64,000 bases of DNA from Bacillus sp. MYb209. GTDB lineage: Bacteria > Bacillota > Bacilli > Bacillales > Bacillaceae_G. Position numbers and translations under genes: made by a program. Every line of letters starts with the position of its first letter. The first letter of the stretch is position 1. The stretch is from NCBI RefSeq assembly GCF_002975175.1, contig NZ_PCNZ01000003.1:310001-374000 (forward strand), in the 5' to 3' direction. Below the pieces are notes generated by a model that was given only the letters and a program-made list of their open reading frames with translations, did no database searches and was not told the DNA's origin. This document shows positions 9,325 through 18,761 of the stretch, one piece after another.

Positions 9325-10560
9325 ATGAATTGCTCCAAACTTGAAGATTTATATTATATTTGTAAGTTGGTCTTTGACATACATACAACACCTATCTTTT
9401 TCATTGATAACAAAGGGAATTTGGCATTTGAAATCTCGCCCGATTTTCAGTATAACCCGTTGTATTCTTCAAAAGAGGCGTTATTTAATCAACTATTTAG
9501 GGGAAATCCACCCTATACTTTTCCGGTACTTGAAGAGACTGCCTTTCTTGAAAATTTTTTCTCAATTAACTTACGTTTAAACGATCAACTGAGTGGGAAT
9601 ATCATCGTTGGACCAGTCCTTTATTCCAGATTATCAGAAACCTCAATTAAAGGAATTGTTAATGATCTTCAACTAAAAATAGACAAAGAGGAAATGATTC
9701 GATATTATCAATCTCTCCCCGTCTTAAGCAATTTGCAATTTTTAAATATAAGCATGATTCTTTATTACATGCTGTATCAACAAAAATTAGAGATTGCTGA
9801 TATTTTGCAAAAAAATATACTGTTAAAAAAGGATGATTTTGAGATTGAACAGCCCGATATACATATATCGGAGCAACGTCAAAGTACATTAACTCATATC
9901 GATCCACTAGTTGAAAGGAAAATATTTGAGTGTATTAAGGAAGGAAAAAAGGATGATTTAATTAAAAATTTAAGAAAATTACCTGAATCAGGCGATCTTG
10001 GGGTGTTGTCAAAAACAAGCCACCTGCGAAGCCAGAAAAATTCTGCCATCGCAGCAATTACACTTGCGACAAGGTCGGCTATAGATGGTGGACTATTCCC
10101 TGAAATCGCATATACCCTCAGTGATTTATTAATTCAAAAACTCGAAGAAATAAAAAAAAGTGAAGCCATTTCCCCATTTTTAGAGAATGCTCTACTTGAG
10201 TTCTCAGAACGAGTTAAAAACGGGAAAATGCAAAAACATTTAAAGCCTATAAACATATGTCAAAATTATATATTTACTCATCTTTACGAAGATATTACAC
10301 TATCCCATCTAGCAGAAATAGTCGCATTAAATCCTAGTTATCTATCTTCCCTTTTCAAGAAAGAGGTTGGAATTTCATTAGGCGAATATATTCAGCGTGC
10401 TAAGATAGATGAGTCAAAAAGCTTAATGACCTATACAAAACATTCTATATCAGAAATCTCCACACTATTAAATTTCCATGACCAAAGTCATTTTACAAAG
10501 GTCTTTAAAAAACATACTGGTATTTCACCTAAACAATTTAAAAATGGACACAGTTATTAG
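9325..10560 (+). CDS. AraC family transcriptional regulator
   Basis: 411 residues. The last 100 residues hold both AraC helix-turn-helix motifs: ITLSHLAEIVALNPSYLSSL, then the linker, then ISEISTLLNFHDQSHFTKVF, ending with the usual GISPKQFK. The N-terminal ~170 residues resemble a PocR-like ligand-binding domain, with a central helical linker. It starts at an ATG with AGAGGTTAAAA upstream. It is divergent from the GH3 gene, so it is probably the inducer-dependent activator of that gene. The inducer is unknown. Confidence 0.85.
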   Translation: MNCSKLEDLYYICKLVFDIHTTPIFFIDNKGNLAFEISPDFQYNPLYSSKEALFNQLFRGNPPYTFPVLEETAFLENFFSINLRLNDQLSGNIIVGPVLYSRLSETSIKGIVNDLQLKIDKEEMIRYYQSLPVLSNLQFLNISMILYYMLYQQKLEIADILQKNILLKKDDFEIEQPDIHISEQRQSTLTHIDPLVERKIFECIKEGKKDDLIKNLRKLPESGDLGVLSKTSHLRSQKNSAIAAITLATRSAIDGGLFPEIAYTLSDLLIQKLEEIKKSEAISPFLENALLEFSERVKNGKMQKHLKPINICQNYIFTHLYEDITLSHLAEIVALNPSYLSSLFKKEVGISLGEYIQRAKIDESKSLMTYTKHSISEISTLLNFHDQSHFTKVFKKHTGISPKQFKNGHSY

Positions 10561-10692
10561 TTTAGAAAATTTTATCATACTTCGAATAATTGTTGTCCTT
10601 CGTTCTACCAATAGATTTATTTTGTTGCTTTACATTGTATTATGCTTCTCGAAAAATTGTAATGCTCTATCATTTCACAAGGTAAATATTTT
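10561..10692. other. intergenic, nothing recognised
   Basis: AT-rich spacer between the AraC gene and the regulator relic. I see no hairpin or gene. Confidence 0.4.
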
Positions 10693-10910
10693 CCAATTTA
10701 TCCCCATTCACTTTGAGTCTTTTCAAGAATATCGATTAGCCTTTTATGAGTAATTGCCGCAATGCCAAGTGCACATTCAAAAAGTATCGAATACCTCATG
10801 TGAACGTTGTATGTTTCCCTTTTTCTACTCGTTACGTGAAAGACGTCCATTTGATTCCCTCCTTGTTTGCTATGTATTAAACTCTATTTTTTTAGAATTT
10901 AAAAACAATA
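10693..10910 (-). pseudogene. 5' relic of a second copy of the ArsR-type regulator gene
   Basis: This stretch matches 5503-5720 closely and in the same orientation. It covers the promoter-like AT region, the AGGAGGGAATC ribosome binding site and about 50 codons (MDVFHVTSRKRETYNV, then a near-identical ALGIAAITHKRLIDIL). The remaining ~300 codons are missing, so it cannot make a DNA-binding protein. It is best explained as a duplication followed by deletion. Confidence 0.8.
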
Positions 10911-11009
10911 TAAATTGAAATAGATTGATCCCAAACATAATTTACATTCTTCATAACTTCTAATCATAATCTAAATTTGGAAGAATAGGGGCTTTTTTAT
11001 ATACAAATA

Positions 11010-11157
11010 ATAAAGTGAAACTTTAATCAGTGGGAGTTTTGTCCATCCCCCACTGATTATTAGCCCTCACCAATCGGGCAGTTATCTCCCACCTAACTCG
11101 CTCGCATTCGCCGAATTTTGAGGTGGGAGTCTTACTGCCCACAAATAGCGGGATAAA
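11010..11157 (+). repeat. bcr1-like repeat, copy B
   Basis: 148 bp bounded by ATAAA on both sides. It starts GTGAAACTTTAATCAGTGGG, contains a stem with CCCCCACTGATTATTAG, and ends GCGGGATAAA. The flanking ATAAA direct repeats (TTTAT on the other strand) are the target duplication known for bcr1. It ends 19 bp before the start codon of the NupC gene. Confidence 0.8.
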
Positions 11158-11175
11158 GCTCAAGGAGTTGTTGAC

Positions 11176-12369
11176 ATGCATTTCATATTAAATATGTTAG
11201 GGGTTTTCATTGTAATATTATTCGTTTTCCTATGTTCGCCTAATAAAAGAAAAATAAAATGGAGACCAATCATTATTCTAATAATATTGGAGCTTTTTAT
11301 TACATGGTTTATGTTAGGCACCAAATTGGGCAGTATCATAATTAATAAAATTGCGTCATTTTTCAGCTGGCTACTATCATGTGCGAATGAAGGTATTCGA
11401 TTTGCATTTCCTTCAGCTATGGAAAATCAAACAGTTGATTTCTTCTTTAGCGCATTACTTCCAATCATTTTTGTTATCACTTTTTTCGATATTCTTTCTT
11501 ATTTTGGAATCTTAACTTGGATTATTGATAAAGTAGGTGCAATCATTTCAAAGATTTCTCGTTTACCAAAGTTAGAAAGCTTCTTTTCCATTCAAATGAT
11601 GTTTTTAGGAAATACGGAAGCACTTGCAGTTGTTCGTGATCAATTATCTGTGTTAAAAGAAAATCGTTTGTTGACTTTTGGAATTATGAGTATGAGTAGC
11701 GTCAGCGGATCCATTCTTGGTGCTTATCTATCAATGGTTCCAGCAACATATATTTTCAGCGCTATTCCTTTAAACTGTATTAACGCATTAATTTTGGCTA
11801 ATGTTTTAAATCCTGTAGAAGTTACTAAAGAAGATGATGTTATTTATTCACCTTCAAAAAATGAAAAAAAAGATTTCTTTTCTACTATTTCAAACAGTAT
11901 GTTAGTCGGGATGAATATGGTTATTGTTATTTTAGCGATGGTAATTGGGTATGTAGCATTAACAGCATGTTTAAATGGTATTTTAAGCTTTTTTGTAGCA
12001 GGTTTAACAATTCAAAAAATCTTCTCGATTATCTTTAGTCCCTTCGCTTTTTTACTTGGTTTATCAGGCAATGATGCTATGTATGTAGCAGAATTAATGG
12101 GGATAAAAATAACAACGAATGAATTTGTTGCAATGATGGATTTAAAATCAAACTTAAAGTCTTTACAACCACATACGATTGCGGTTGCAACAACATTTCT
12201 AGCCTCTTTTGCAAACTTTAGTACAGTTGGTATGATTTATGGAACTTACAATTCATTATTTGGCGGGGAAAAATCATCAATAATCGGTAAAAATGTTTGG
12301 AAGCTTCTTGTTAGCGGAATGGCTGTTTCCTTATTAAGTGCTATGCTCGTGGGGCTTTTTGTGTGGTAA
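11176..12369 (+). CDS. NupC-type concentrative nucleoside transporter
   Basis: 397 residues, strongly hydrophobic. After three N-terminal helices comes the nucleoside-gate-like segment (FDILSYFGILTWIIDKVGAI), then FLGNTEALAVVRDQL and MSSVSGSILGAYLSM, which are hallmark blocks of CNT/NupC transporters. These import nucleosides together with cations. AAGGAG lies 8 bases before the ATG at 11176. Copy B of bcr1 ends just upstream, so promoter or leader elements of this gene may lie inside the repeat. A terminator follows. Confidence 0.88.
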   Translation: MHFILNMLGVFIVILFVFLCSPNKRKIKWRPIIILIILELFITWFMLGTKLGSIIINKIASFFSWLLSCANEGIRFAFPSAMENQTVDFFFSALLPIIFVITFFDILSYFGILTWIIDKVGAIISKISRLPKLESFFSIQMMFLGNTEALAVVRDQLSVLKENRLLTFGIMSMSSVSGSILGAYLSMVPATYIFSAIPLNCINALILANVLNPVEVTKEDDVIYSPSKNEKKDFFSTISNSMLVGMNMVIVILAMVIGYVALTACLNGILSFFVAGLTIQKIFSIIFSPFAFLLGLSGNDAMYVAELMGIKITTNEFVAMMDLKSNLKSLQPHTIAVATTFLASFANFSTVGMIYGTYNSLFGGEKSSIIGKNVWKLLVSGMAVSLLSAMLVGLFVW

Positions 12370-12396
12370 ATGAATATTGATTTCGTTTTAATTACA

Positions 12397-12425
12397 AAAG
12401 ACACCCGAATTAAATTGGGTGTCTT
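12397..12425. terminator. bidirectional terminator between nupC-like gene and proA
   Basis: AAGACACCC and GGGTGTCTT form the stem with an AT-rich loop, with A and T runs on the two sides. It serves the convergent genes. Confidence 0.8.
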
Positions 12426-12458
12426 CATTAAATTATTTTGATTGTTCCTTTATAATTC

Positions 12459-13706
12459 TTATCTCCGAATCTGTCCATTTCCACGAATCACATATTTTGT
12501 GGAAGTCAGTGCAGGTAGCCCCATTGGTCCCCTTACATGTAGCTTTTGTGTACTGATGCCAATTTCTGCACCGAATCCGAATTCAAATCCATCAGTAAAA
12601 CGCGTTGATGCATTATGATAAAGCGCCGCGGCATCAACAGATGTGAAAAATTTGCTGACGTTTTCCTCGTTCTCTGTAATAATCGCTTCGGAATGCATGG
12701 ATCCATACGTATTTATATGATGAATTGCTTCTTCTGGAGTGGAAACCACTTTAACTGCCAGTGTGAGAGATAAAAACTCTGTTTCCCAGTCTTCTTCTGA
12801 AGCTGATGCAATAGAAGAATCAATTGCCAATGCTTTATTATCACCACGTAGCTCCACGCCTCTTTCCTTCAAGGAAGAAAACAGCTCGCTACCAAATCGC
12901 TGCGCCCAATTCTCATGAAGTATAATCGTTTCAATTGCATTACATACAGATGGACGCTGCGTTTTTGCGTTTATAATAATATCAAATGCCATTTGTTTAT
13001 CCGCTGTTTCATCAATGAAAATATGACAATTTCCCGCACCTGTTTCAAGTACTGGAACAGATGCTTCTCTCACTACAGTATCTATTAACTGCTTGCCGCC
13101 TCTTGGGATAAGAACATCCAAGTACTCATTCAATGTAAACAACTGCTTTGCACTATCTCGTGATGTATCTTCTATAAGCTGTACGCTTTCTGGAGGCAAA
13201 CTTGTTTGTTTGAGCGCTCGGTGAATAACAGCAACGATAGCTTTGTTAGAATAGACAGCAGAAGAACTACCACGCAATATTACTGCGTTTCCTGTTTTTA
13301 AGCAAATTGTAGCAGCATCCACTGTCACATTCGGCCTTGCCTCATAAATCATTCCGACAACACCAAGTGGTACGCGCATCTCCTGAATAGATAATCCATT
13401 TGGTCTTTCCCATGCACTTACACATTCTCCAACAGGATCACGTAAATCAATTAGTTGCTTAATACCTTCAGTCATATCAATGATACGCTGTTCATTCAGC
13501 ATAAGACGATCAAGAAGAGAATCAGAAAATCCTTTTGCCTTACCTTCTTCGATATCCTGTTTGTTTTCCTCTAAAATATAAGCTGTTTCTACTATCAGCT
13601 GATCAGCAATCGCAGCAAGTGCTTCGTTTTTTTGATTTGTAGATTTAAGCACAAGTTCTCTAGCGATTTTTTTCGCTTTTTGTCCCTTTGCTAACACTTC
13701 ATTCAT
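12459..13706 (-). CDS. proA: glutamate-5-semialdehyde dehydrogenase
   Basis: 415 residues, full length for ProA (gamma-glutamyl phosphate reductase). It uses NADPH to reduce gamma-glutamyl phosphate to glutamate semialdehyde, the second step of proline synthesis. The aldehyde-dehydrogenase fold is clear: [42 protein letters not shown], and the catalytic cysteine in [11 protein letters not shown] near residue 255. It follows proB on the same strand with a 115-bp gap, and both lie downstream of the T-box leader. Confidence 0.97.
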   Translation of the reverse strand: MNEVLAKGQKAKKIARELVLKSTNQKNEALAAIADQLIVETAYILEENKQDIEEGKAKGFSDSLLDRLMLNEQRIIDMTEGIKQLIDLRDPVGECVSAWERPNGLSIQEMRVPLGVVGMIYEARPNVTVDAATICLKTGNAVILRGSSSAVYSNKAIVAVIHRALKQTSLPPESVQLIEDTSRDSAKQLFTLNEYLDVLIPRGGKQLIDTVVREASVPVLETGAGNCHIFIDETADKQMAFDIIINAKTQRPSVCNAIETIILHENWAQRFGSELFSSLKERGVELRGDNKALAIDSSIASASEEDWETEFLSLTLAVKVVSTPEEAIHHINTYGSMHSEAIITENEENVSKFFTSVDAAALYHNASTRFTDGFEFGFGAEIGISTQKLHVRGPMGLPALTSTKYVIRGNGQIRR

Positions 13707-13821
13707 TTTTATTTCCTCCTTTTTAAGGTTAATCAGTATAAAATTTGAGAGCCGTTTAACTCTAGTAATGCACTATCATCTAAATCTTTCCTGCTTATTA
13801 GAATTAGAGCGCTCTCTATTC

Positions 13822-14925
13822 TTAAACTGAAACCCAATGATCCCTATGGATAACTTCATAACTATGCCTTTCGCCTCTTGCTTGAATATCATGGCTCTGC
13901 ATACCTTTTAGATCCCTCAGTTCCTCTGCACTATATCTGCATTGTCCTTTTCCTATTACGTGCCCTTGTTGCGTAATTACTTCCACGACTTCGCCCGCTT
14001 GGAAAAATCCTGACACATTAGTAACACCAGCAGGAAGAAGACTCTTTCCATGCTGAATGATAGCAGTAGCCGCCCCGGCATCTATTTCAATTTGTCCGCT
14101 AACAAGCGAATGCAAGGCGATCCATTGCTTGTTCATCTTAATCACTTTTTGAGGAGCATTCCCGATATACGTTCCATCACCTTTGCCCTTCAAAACATCT
14201 AAAAACTTCTCCTGTCCACGTCCTGTTCCGATAAATACACTCACCCCAAGAGATAGTGCCGTCTTTGCAGCATCGATTTTTGATTTCATACCGCCAGTCC
14301 CAAGTTTTGAGCCAGCATCTCCTGCCAGAGAAGCAATTTCTTCCGTTACCTCAGGAAGGAAATGATATTTTTTTGCATCCGTATTTTTCTGAGGATTTTG
14401 GTCATATAAACCGTTCACATCGGTAAAAATCATGAGCATATCTGCCGAAACAAGTCCGCTTACTAAAGATGACAGCATATCATTATCACCGAACGTCAGC
14501 TCTTCTAAAGAAATGGAATCATTTTCATTGATTATAGGAAGAGCGGAACGGTTTAATAGCTCTCCTAAAGTAGCGTAAGCGTTACTGTATTGTTCTTTTC
14601 TAGAAAAATCACTTCTCGTTAGTAAAAGTTGTGCAGTAACGATACCATATTTACGGAATTCCTCCGTGTACGCCTGCATTAATAAACTTTGCCCGACAGC
14701 GGCAGCAGCCTGTTTCCCTTTAATTGTCACAGGTCTACTAGGATACCCTAGAGCAGAAAAACCTGCAGCGACTGCCCCAGATGTAATTAGCAAAATTTCA
14801 TGCCCTTCCTCTTTCAATCGTGCCAATGCGGCAACGTGATCTGAAAGTTGTTCTTTACAGATGCCTCCATGACTTGCTGCCAAGGAACTGCTCCCAATCT
14901 TTACAACAATTCGTTGTTTTCTCAC
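13822..14925 (-). CDS. proB: glutamate 5-kinase
   Basis: About 367 residues. It phosphorylates glutamate in the first, feedback-regulated step of proline synthesis. The amino-acid-kinase domain (KIGSSSL at the start, [32 protein letters not shown]) covers residues 1-260 and a C-terminal PUA domain covers about 275-355. I prefer the GTG start at 14925, because GGGGGA lies 9 bases upstream and the protein then begins [10 protein letters not shown] as in relatives. An ATG nine codons earlier lacks a ribosome binding site. Confidence 0.96.
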   Translation of the reverse strand: MRKQRIVVKIGSSSLAASHGGICKEQLSDHVAALARLKEEGHEILLITSGAVAAGFSALGYPSRPVTIKGKQAAAAVGQSLLMQAYTEEFRKYGIVTAQLLLTRSDFSRKEQYSNAYATLGELLNRSALPIINENDSISLEELTFGDNDMLSSLVSGLVSADMLMIFTDVNGLYDQNPQKNTDAKKYHFLPEVTEEIASLAGDAGSKLGTGGMKSKIDAAKTALSLGVSVFIGTGRGQEKFLDVLKGKGDGTYIGNAPQKVIKMNKQWIALHSLVSGQIEIDAGAATAIIQHGKSLLPAGVTNVSGFFQAGEVVEVITQQGHVIGKGQCRYSAEELRDLKGMQSHDIQARGERHSYEVIHRDHWVSV

Positions 14926-15039
14926 TTTTGTATCCCCCAAGTCTAAAATCAAAGGTTTTTATAAATTACACTTTTATTTATACAGTTTGCAGCTCTGTCT
15001 ATCCTCTTCAGTGCTGCACCTATAGTATTAAAGAGCAAA

Positions 15040-15285
15040 ATAAAAATGACCGCTTCGCCCTTAATAAAATAAAAAGGACGAAACGGTCATTGTTCCGCGG
15101 TACCACCTTAATTGATATACATAGATATCCACTTGGCGCCTATAACGCAGGCGTACGCCTAAACTTTCATTTAAGACTCGGGGATAGGTTCGATACTTTC
15201 TATACGAGGAATCTTTCAGCCGGTGAATTCCACTCTCTTTCGCAAGAAGACATATGTACTAGTTCCCTTCAACGATTTTCAATTT
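15040..15285 (-). promoter_or_regulatory. T-box riboswitch leader, proline specific
   Basis: The minus strand carries the diagnostic T-box GGTGGTACCGCGGAACA (complement of 15091-15107). A terminator follows (AATGACCGTTTCGTCC paired with GGGCGAAGCGGTCATT, then TTTTATTTT, 15045-15091). Upstream, a stem I region contains a CCT specifier-like triplet within GAACCTATCC (complement of 15186-15188), a proline codon. Uncharged tRNA-Pro would stabilise the antiterminator and switch on proBA. This matches known proline T-boxes in Bacillus. Confidence 0.93.
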
Positions 15286-15289
15286 AATT

Positions 15290-15696
15290 TTTTATATTAT
15301 GCTATATAGTTCGTTTTTGTGTCAAGAGGTATTTTGCAAAATGAATATGATGACAAGTTTCTTGTATGAGATTATGGACATACTGGATGATAGTGAAAAT
15401 TGATATAACTATACTCATATTCATAAACATAAAATCTTTTAAAAAATCTCTCCTGTCATTCATGCGATTAATAACATATATTGTTCTCCATACCAAGGTA
15501 TATAACATAAAATCTTTAAATATAATGCGTGTACTTACATAATGTCGAATATAATTTATTTTTATATTTTGTATTGCAAAAAGGCACACACTCTCTTAAA
15601 ATGTTTCTTTATATTGCATGGAGATATCATTATTATTTTAGAATAACAATATCAGACCGATATAATTTATGATAAAAGGAGCCAGATTGAGTTATT
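15290..15696. other. intergenic between T-box leader and proC
   Basis: It holds the promoters for the leader (minus) and proC (plus). A 95-codon minus-strand frame here has no ribosome binding site and low-complexity composition, so I do not call it a gene. I see no second T-box in front of proC. Confidence 0.5.
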
Positions 15697-16515
15697 ATGG
15701 ACAAACAAATTGGATTCATCGGATGCGGAAATATGGGAATGGCTATGATTGGCGGGATGATAAACAAAAATATAGTGTCTTCAAATAAAATCATTTGTTC
15801 AGATTTAAACACTACTAATTTAAAACATGCTAGTGAAAAATATGGACTAACTACAACAACTGACAACAATGAAGTAGCTAAAAATGCTGATATTTTAATT
15901 TTATCAATTAAACCAGACCTATACGCATCAATAATTAATGAAATAAAAGAAGTGATTAAAAACGATGTTATCATCGTAACGATCGCTGCAGGGAAAAGCA
16001 TTAAAAGTACTGAGGATGCCTTTCATAAAAAGTTAAGGGTTGTAAGAGTAATGCCTAATACACCTGCTCTTGTTGGAGAAGGAATGTCTGCGTTATGTCC
16101 TAATGAAATGGTGACAGAAAAAGATTTAGAAGATGTACTAAACATTTTTAATAGTTTTGGTCAAACAGAGATCGTAAGCGAAAAATTAATGGATGTTGTA
16201 ACTTCTGTAAGTGGTTCTTCGCCAGCATACGTATATATGATTATAGAAGCGATGGCAGATGCTGCTGTACTAGATGGTATGCCAAGAAATCAAGCATATA
16301 AATTCGCAGCTCAAGCTGTGTTAGGCTCTGCAAAAATGGTACTAGAAACAGGAATGCATCCAGGTGCATTGAAAGATATGGTTTGTTCCCCAGGCGGAAC
16401 AACAATAGAAGCTGTAGCAACATTAGAGGAAAAAGGCTTACGAACAGCCATCATTTCAGCTATGCAGCGTTGTACGCAAAAGTCTGTTGAACTATCTAGG
16501 CAAACTAAAAAGTAA
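15697..16515 (+). CDS. proC: pyrroline-5-carboxylate reductase
   Basis: 272 residues. It makes proline from pyrroline-5-carboxylate with NAD(P)H, the last step of the pathway. The N-terminal Rossmann motif IGFIGCGNMGMAM and the C-terminal family signature (VSGSSPAYVYMIIEAMADAAVLDG, then PGGTTIEAV) are intact. AAAAGGAGCC lies somewhat far (about 14 bases) from the ATG. It is divergent from proBA and completes the proline route at this locus. Confidence 0.96.
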   Translation: MDKQIGFIGCGNMGMAMIGGMINKNIVSSNKIICSDLNTTNLKHASEKYGLTTTTDNNEVAKNADILILSIKPDLYASIINEIKEVIKNDVIIVTIAAGKSIKSTEDAFHKKLRVVRVMPNTPALVGEGMSALCPNEMVTEKDLEDVLNIFNSFGQTEIVSEKLMDVVTSVSGSSPAYVYMIIEAMADAAVLDGMPRNQAYKFAAQAVLGSAKMVLETGMHPGALKDMVCSPGGTTIEAVATLEEKGLRTAIISAMQRCTQKSVELSRQTKK

Positions 16516-16621
16516 TAAATAAATCTAATGAAACCCACTTTAAATACATTCACATATCTTTAAACAGTTTTAGACTATATGCACATTTCATTTACATACT
16601 CCTCCTTTTTCACCAATAACT

Positions 16622-16660
16622 GAACGGACAAATTCAAGGATAATTGAGTTTGTCCGTTTC
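16622..16660 (+). terminator. terminator downstream of proC
   Basis: AACGGACAAA and TTTGTCCGTT form a 10-bp stem, with TTTCGTATTTTGTT after it. Confidence 0.75.
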
Positions 16661-16991
16661 GTATTTTGTTATTCTAAAATAATTTTGCTGTTCTTATTAT
16701 CATTTATTTCATAGCGTAATACCCTTTTATTATTAAGGTAACATCATTTTCATATGTATTTGCTGCAGATTGTATTAAGTTTTAAATCATACGTTTCTTG
16801 TAAGACATGATGCACACCAGATGAAATATACTCAGAGACTAAGTATAATATCTATTGAAAAAAGTAATATCAATCGCCTCAAATTGTTAACATAATATTT
16901 TTATCGTCCTCTTATATTAATACCTACTATTTCCTAATCCTCCGCAATTACAATTTAAATCATTTAAGTTTTGCATCTACTAGTCAAACAA
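16661..16991. other. gene-free stretch
   Basis: AT-rich DNA between convergent terminators. I see no gene or repeat. Confidence 0.5.
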
Positions 16992-17028
16992 AGACTCCCC
17001 TTAAATCGAAAATGGTTAAGGGGAGTCA
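16992..17028 (-). terminator. terminator of the desaturase gene
   Basis: GACTCCCCTTAA and TTAAGGGGAGTC form a 12-bp stem. The minus-strand 3' side continues with TTTGTTTGAC. Confidence 0.85.
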
Positions 17029-17044
17029 GTCATATATGATGAAG

Positions 17045-18076
17045 TTATAGTTCTGATTTTACTGGAATAGAAACATTGTTTTTCACTAAATTTTTGACGT
17101 CTTTAAAGCTAACAAAATTGTTGTTTTGCTCATCCCAAAGACGGAAACGGATTGACCGCAAACTTGTAGCAAGAGTAATCGTTGGTACATTTTTTAAAGG
17201 AATCGTATTATTGTGTGCCTCTTCTAGTTTATAGTTAGGTACTCTTGGACTTAAATGGTGAACATGATGAAATCCAATATTACCAGTAAGGAATTGTAAA
17301 ATTTTAGGTAGTTTATAGAAAGAACTTCCTTCCACTGCCGCTTTCACATATTCCCACTCTTTATCTTCTTCAAAATAAGAGTCTTCGAACGTGTGCTGTA
17401 CGTAAAACAGCCAAATACCTACTGAACCTGCTATTAAGAATATAGTACCATGCACTAAAAGAAACGATTGCCATCCGAGTGACCAGCATAGTAACCCTAC
17501 TAAAGCAACGATTAGAACATTCGTCAAATAGGTGTTCATGCGTTCCTTCTTTCTGGCACCTTTTCTGTTAAATCTATTTTTAAGTAGGAAAACATAAATC
17601 GGACCTAACCCAAACATAACCAATGGATTGCGATATAAACGATATGCTAAACGGAGTCTAAATGGCGCTGCTAAATATTCATTCACTGTAAGCGTCCAAA
17701 TATCTCCTGTACCTCGCTTATCCAAATTACCACTTGTAGCGTGATGAACGGAATGTTCATGCCCCCATTGATCAAATGGGAATAAAGTTAAAACACCCAT
17801 ACATGTCCCTACTATTCTATTTACACGACGACTTTTAAAAAAAGAATGATGGGTACAATCATGAAAAATAATGAAAATCCGTGTCATAAATCCAGCGGCT
17901 AATACAGCTGGAACTAATGCTAACCAATAAGAAACGGACAAACTTTTATAAGCAAGGTACCATAAGATAATAAATGGCACTACCGTATTGATGATTTGCC
18001 AAACACTTTTTTTTGCCGTTGATTTTTCAAAAGGAGCAACTTGTTTTTTTAAATTTTTAGTATTTTGTAAGGTCAT
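17045..18076 (-). CDS. des: membrane acyl-lipid fatty acid desaturase
   Basis: 343 residues. It introduces a double bond into acyl chains of membrane lipids, usually to keep membranes fluid. The three di-iron histidine boxes are intact: HDCTHH (72-77), HEHSVHH (106-112) and HHVHH near residue 275, set between about four membrane helices. AAAGGAAAGGA precedes the ATG. About 110 bp upstream sits a triple 11-bp direct repeat with a -10-like TATAAA, suggesting control by a response regulator. That differs from the NarL-type DesR control known in B. subtilis. Confidence 0.92.
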   Translation of the reverse strand: MTLQNTKNLKKQVAPFEKSTAKKSVWQIINTVVPFIILWYLAYKSLSVSYWLALVPAVLAAGFMTRIFIIFHDCTHHSFFKSRRVNRIVGTCMGVLTLFPFDQWGHEHSVHHATSGNLDKRGTGDIWTLTVNEYLAAPFRLRLAYRLYRNPLVMFGLGPIYVFLLKNRFNRKGARKKERMNTYLTNVLIVALVGLLCWSLGWQSFLLVHGTIFLIAGSVGIWLFYVQHTFEDSYFEEDKEWEYVKAAVEGSSFYKLPKILQFLTGNIGFHHVHHLSPRVPNYKLEEAHNNTIPLKNVPTITLATSLRSIRFRLWDEQNNNFVSFKDVKNLVKNNVSIPVKSEL

Positions 18077-18171
18077 TTTTTCTAATTCCTTTCCTTTATG
18101 TTGCTAATTCGTATTATAACACATTATTAGTAGTAGGTGTTATACGCAGGTATAATAAATATTTTATACTA

Positions 18172-18219
18172 TGAAAATCTCTTTTTTCTTACTCATTCCT
18201 TACAAATTGCTTACGTCCA
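18172..18219 (-). promoter_or_regulatory. desaturase promoter with three GTAAG direct repeats
   Basis: On the minus strand GTAAG occurs three times with exact 11-bp spacing (complements of 18210-18214, 18199-18203, 18188-18192), followed by a TATAAA box. One-turn direct repeats next to a -10 are typical of OmpR/PhoB-type activator sites. A nearly identical block is at 49045-49086. Confidence 0.6.
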
Positions 18220-18271
18220 GAATAGCTTCTATTAATGCTAGCCTCATTATCTTTTTACGAAGATTCTTCAT
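18200..18271 (-). CDS. possible 23-residue peptide upstream of the desaturase
   Basis: An ATG with GGAGGTACAACA directly upstream opens a frame of 23 codons (starts MKNLRKKIMRLALIEAI) that ends in TAA inside the triple repeat. Basic N-terminus, amphipathic helix-like middle. It could be a leader peptide or chance. The good ribosome binding site is the only evidence. Confidence 0.3.
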   Translation of the reverse strand: MKNLRKKIMRLALIEAILDVSNL

Positions 18272-18761
18272 TGTTGTACCTCCATAAGCTGTTTTCAACA
18301 TCCTCAATGTAACATTCGTATGTAAACAAGGATTTTATTTTACATAACATTTACGCAAGCTTATATTTATTCTTTTTTGTTATTAATTCCCCATTGTCAC
18401 GAAACTAACAATAACCAGTTTTCTAAAACGTTAAAAAACGAATAACATACACAATGAACGTAATGTTCACTTGTTGCAACTGATTTTACCGGAACTGGAT
18501 CTATTTTATGAAACAAATCAAATTACATTTAAAATAAAAAACTAGTCTATTTTGAAAACTTCCCTCACTTTTATTTAACTGTTATTCTATATAAAATATA
18601 AAAATTTAATGTCCGTTTATTTAATTTCAAACCTATGATATATTCAAAATATTAATCATCACAAAGTTAATAAAATGAAAACAAGGGCAATTTATGAAAA
18701 AACATATATTATATTCATACTAAAATCACATAGTTTTTAGTATAGAAAGGAGATTCAAAAT
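18272..18761. other. gene-free stretch
   Basis: AT-rich DNA of about 490 bp. Apart from the promoter of the membrane protein gene at its right end I see nothing definite. Confidence 0.4.

Noticed and set aside
13741-13815. possible promoter between proB and proA
   Set aside because: The 115-bp gap is AT-rich, but no clear -35/-10 pair stands out; co-transcription from the T-box leader is simpler.
15302-15589. 95-codon minus-strand frame between the T-box and proC
   Set aside because: No ribosome binding site, odd composition, and it occupies the leader's promoter region.
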